From positions 62,001-126,000 of the forward strand of contig JBAIAA010000119.1 of the NCBI GenBank assembly GCA_037893245.1: a DNA stretch of 64,000 bases, written 5' to 3'. The DNA is from Crossaster papposus (lineage: Eukaryota > Echinodermata > Asteroidea > Velatida > Solasteridae). Below the pieces are notes generated by a model that saw only the letters and a list, made by a program, of their open reading frames with translations, was not told where the DNA came from and made no database searches. A program made the translations under genes and the position numbers. Shown here piece after piece: positions 63,834 to 64,000 of the stretch; the first letter of the stretch is position 1, and each line of letters begins with the position of its first letter.

Positions 63834-64000
63834 AAATTCTGTGGACACAGAGCTTTCTAATGGTATATAAATAACACTTGGAGGTTTGATATTCATTTTT
63901 TTTTATTTATTTTTTTTTAGTCTGGAGTCTTAATACAGAGATTATGAGAAATCTGACATTTCTTGCAAGAAATTGTGTGAAAGGCATAAAAAGGCATAGT
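63834..64000. other. Right edge, no feature
   Basis: T-rich sequence without a recognised gene or repeat. Confidence 0.4.

Overview
The window is eukaryotic nuclear DNA from an animal. It holds two widely conserved genes with GT-AG introns, tRNA-derived SINEs, many small inverted-repeat DNA transposons and a long satellite array. Both encoded proteins look like ordinary metazoan orthologues. The compact but repeat-rich introns and the SINE style suggest a marine invertebrate, possibly a deuterostome. That placement is inference and I cannot name a species.

Layout. Positions 1-17049 are one uninterrupted satellite of about 210 monomers of 81-82 bp, with a superimposed higher-order repeat of about 7.4-7.7 kb. 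Positions 17160-18192 hold a dead Ty3/gypsy integrase fragment, split by a TTAA-flanked DNA element whose left end has been amplified into a minisatellite. Positions 18399-18515 look like the last coding exon of an unidentified plus-strand gene, followed by AT-rich DNA with poly(A) signals. Positions 21.7-25.5 kb carry hairpins, a nuclear-receptor-half-site-like array, a 103-bp minisatellite and a palindromic element.

Positions 26287-45104 on the minus strand are a complete 13-exon gene for Integrator subunit 13 (INTS13/Asunder, 711 codons plus stop). I traced its exon boundaries by splice sites, phase and protein similarity. Its introns are full of mobile DNA: Helentron-like elements, MITEs, SINEs, and a 116-bp array made by tandem amplification of the 3' half of exon 6 and its splice donor. 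That array is split by a 2.58-kb hAT-type insertion that itself contains another element. Positions 49850-56063 on the plus strand are a complete 4-exon coding region for the small GTPase Rab7 (204 codons plus stop). INTS13 and Rab7 are divergent (head to head) with about 4.7 kb between their start codons.

After Rab7 the DNA is AT-rich with SINE and MITE insertions. Near the right edge lies a complete foldback transposon (62302-63824) with about 583-bp inverted arms, a perfect 9-bp target duplication and a 114-codon open frame filling its unique centre.

The two genes are not obviously functionally linked. INTS13 acts in the nucleus in the Integrator complex, which ends snRNA and other Pol II transcripts. 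Rab7 drives late endosome and lysosome traffic. The noteworthy content is the repeat biology: satellite origin, exon-fragment amplification inside a gene, nested insertions with readable target duplications, and a gene-carrying foldback element.
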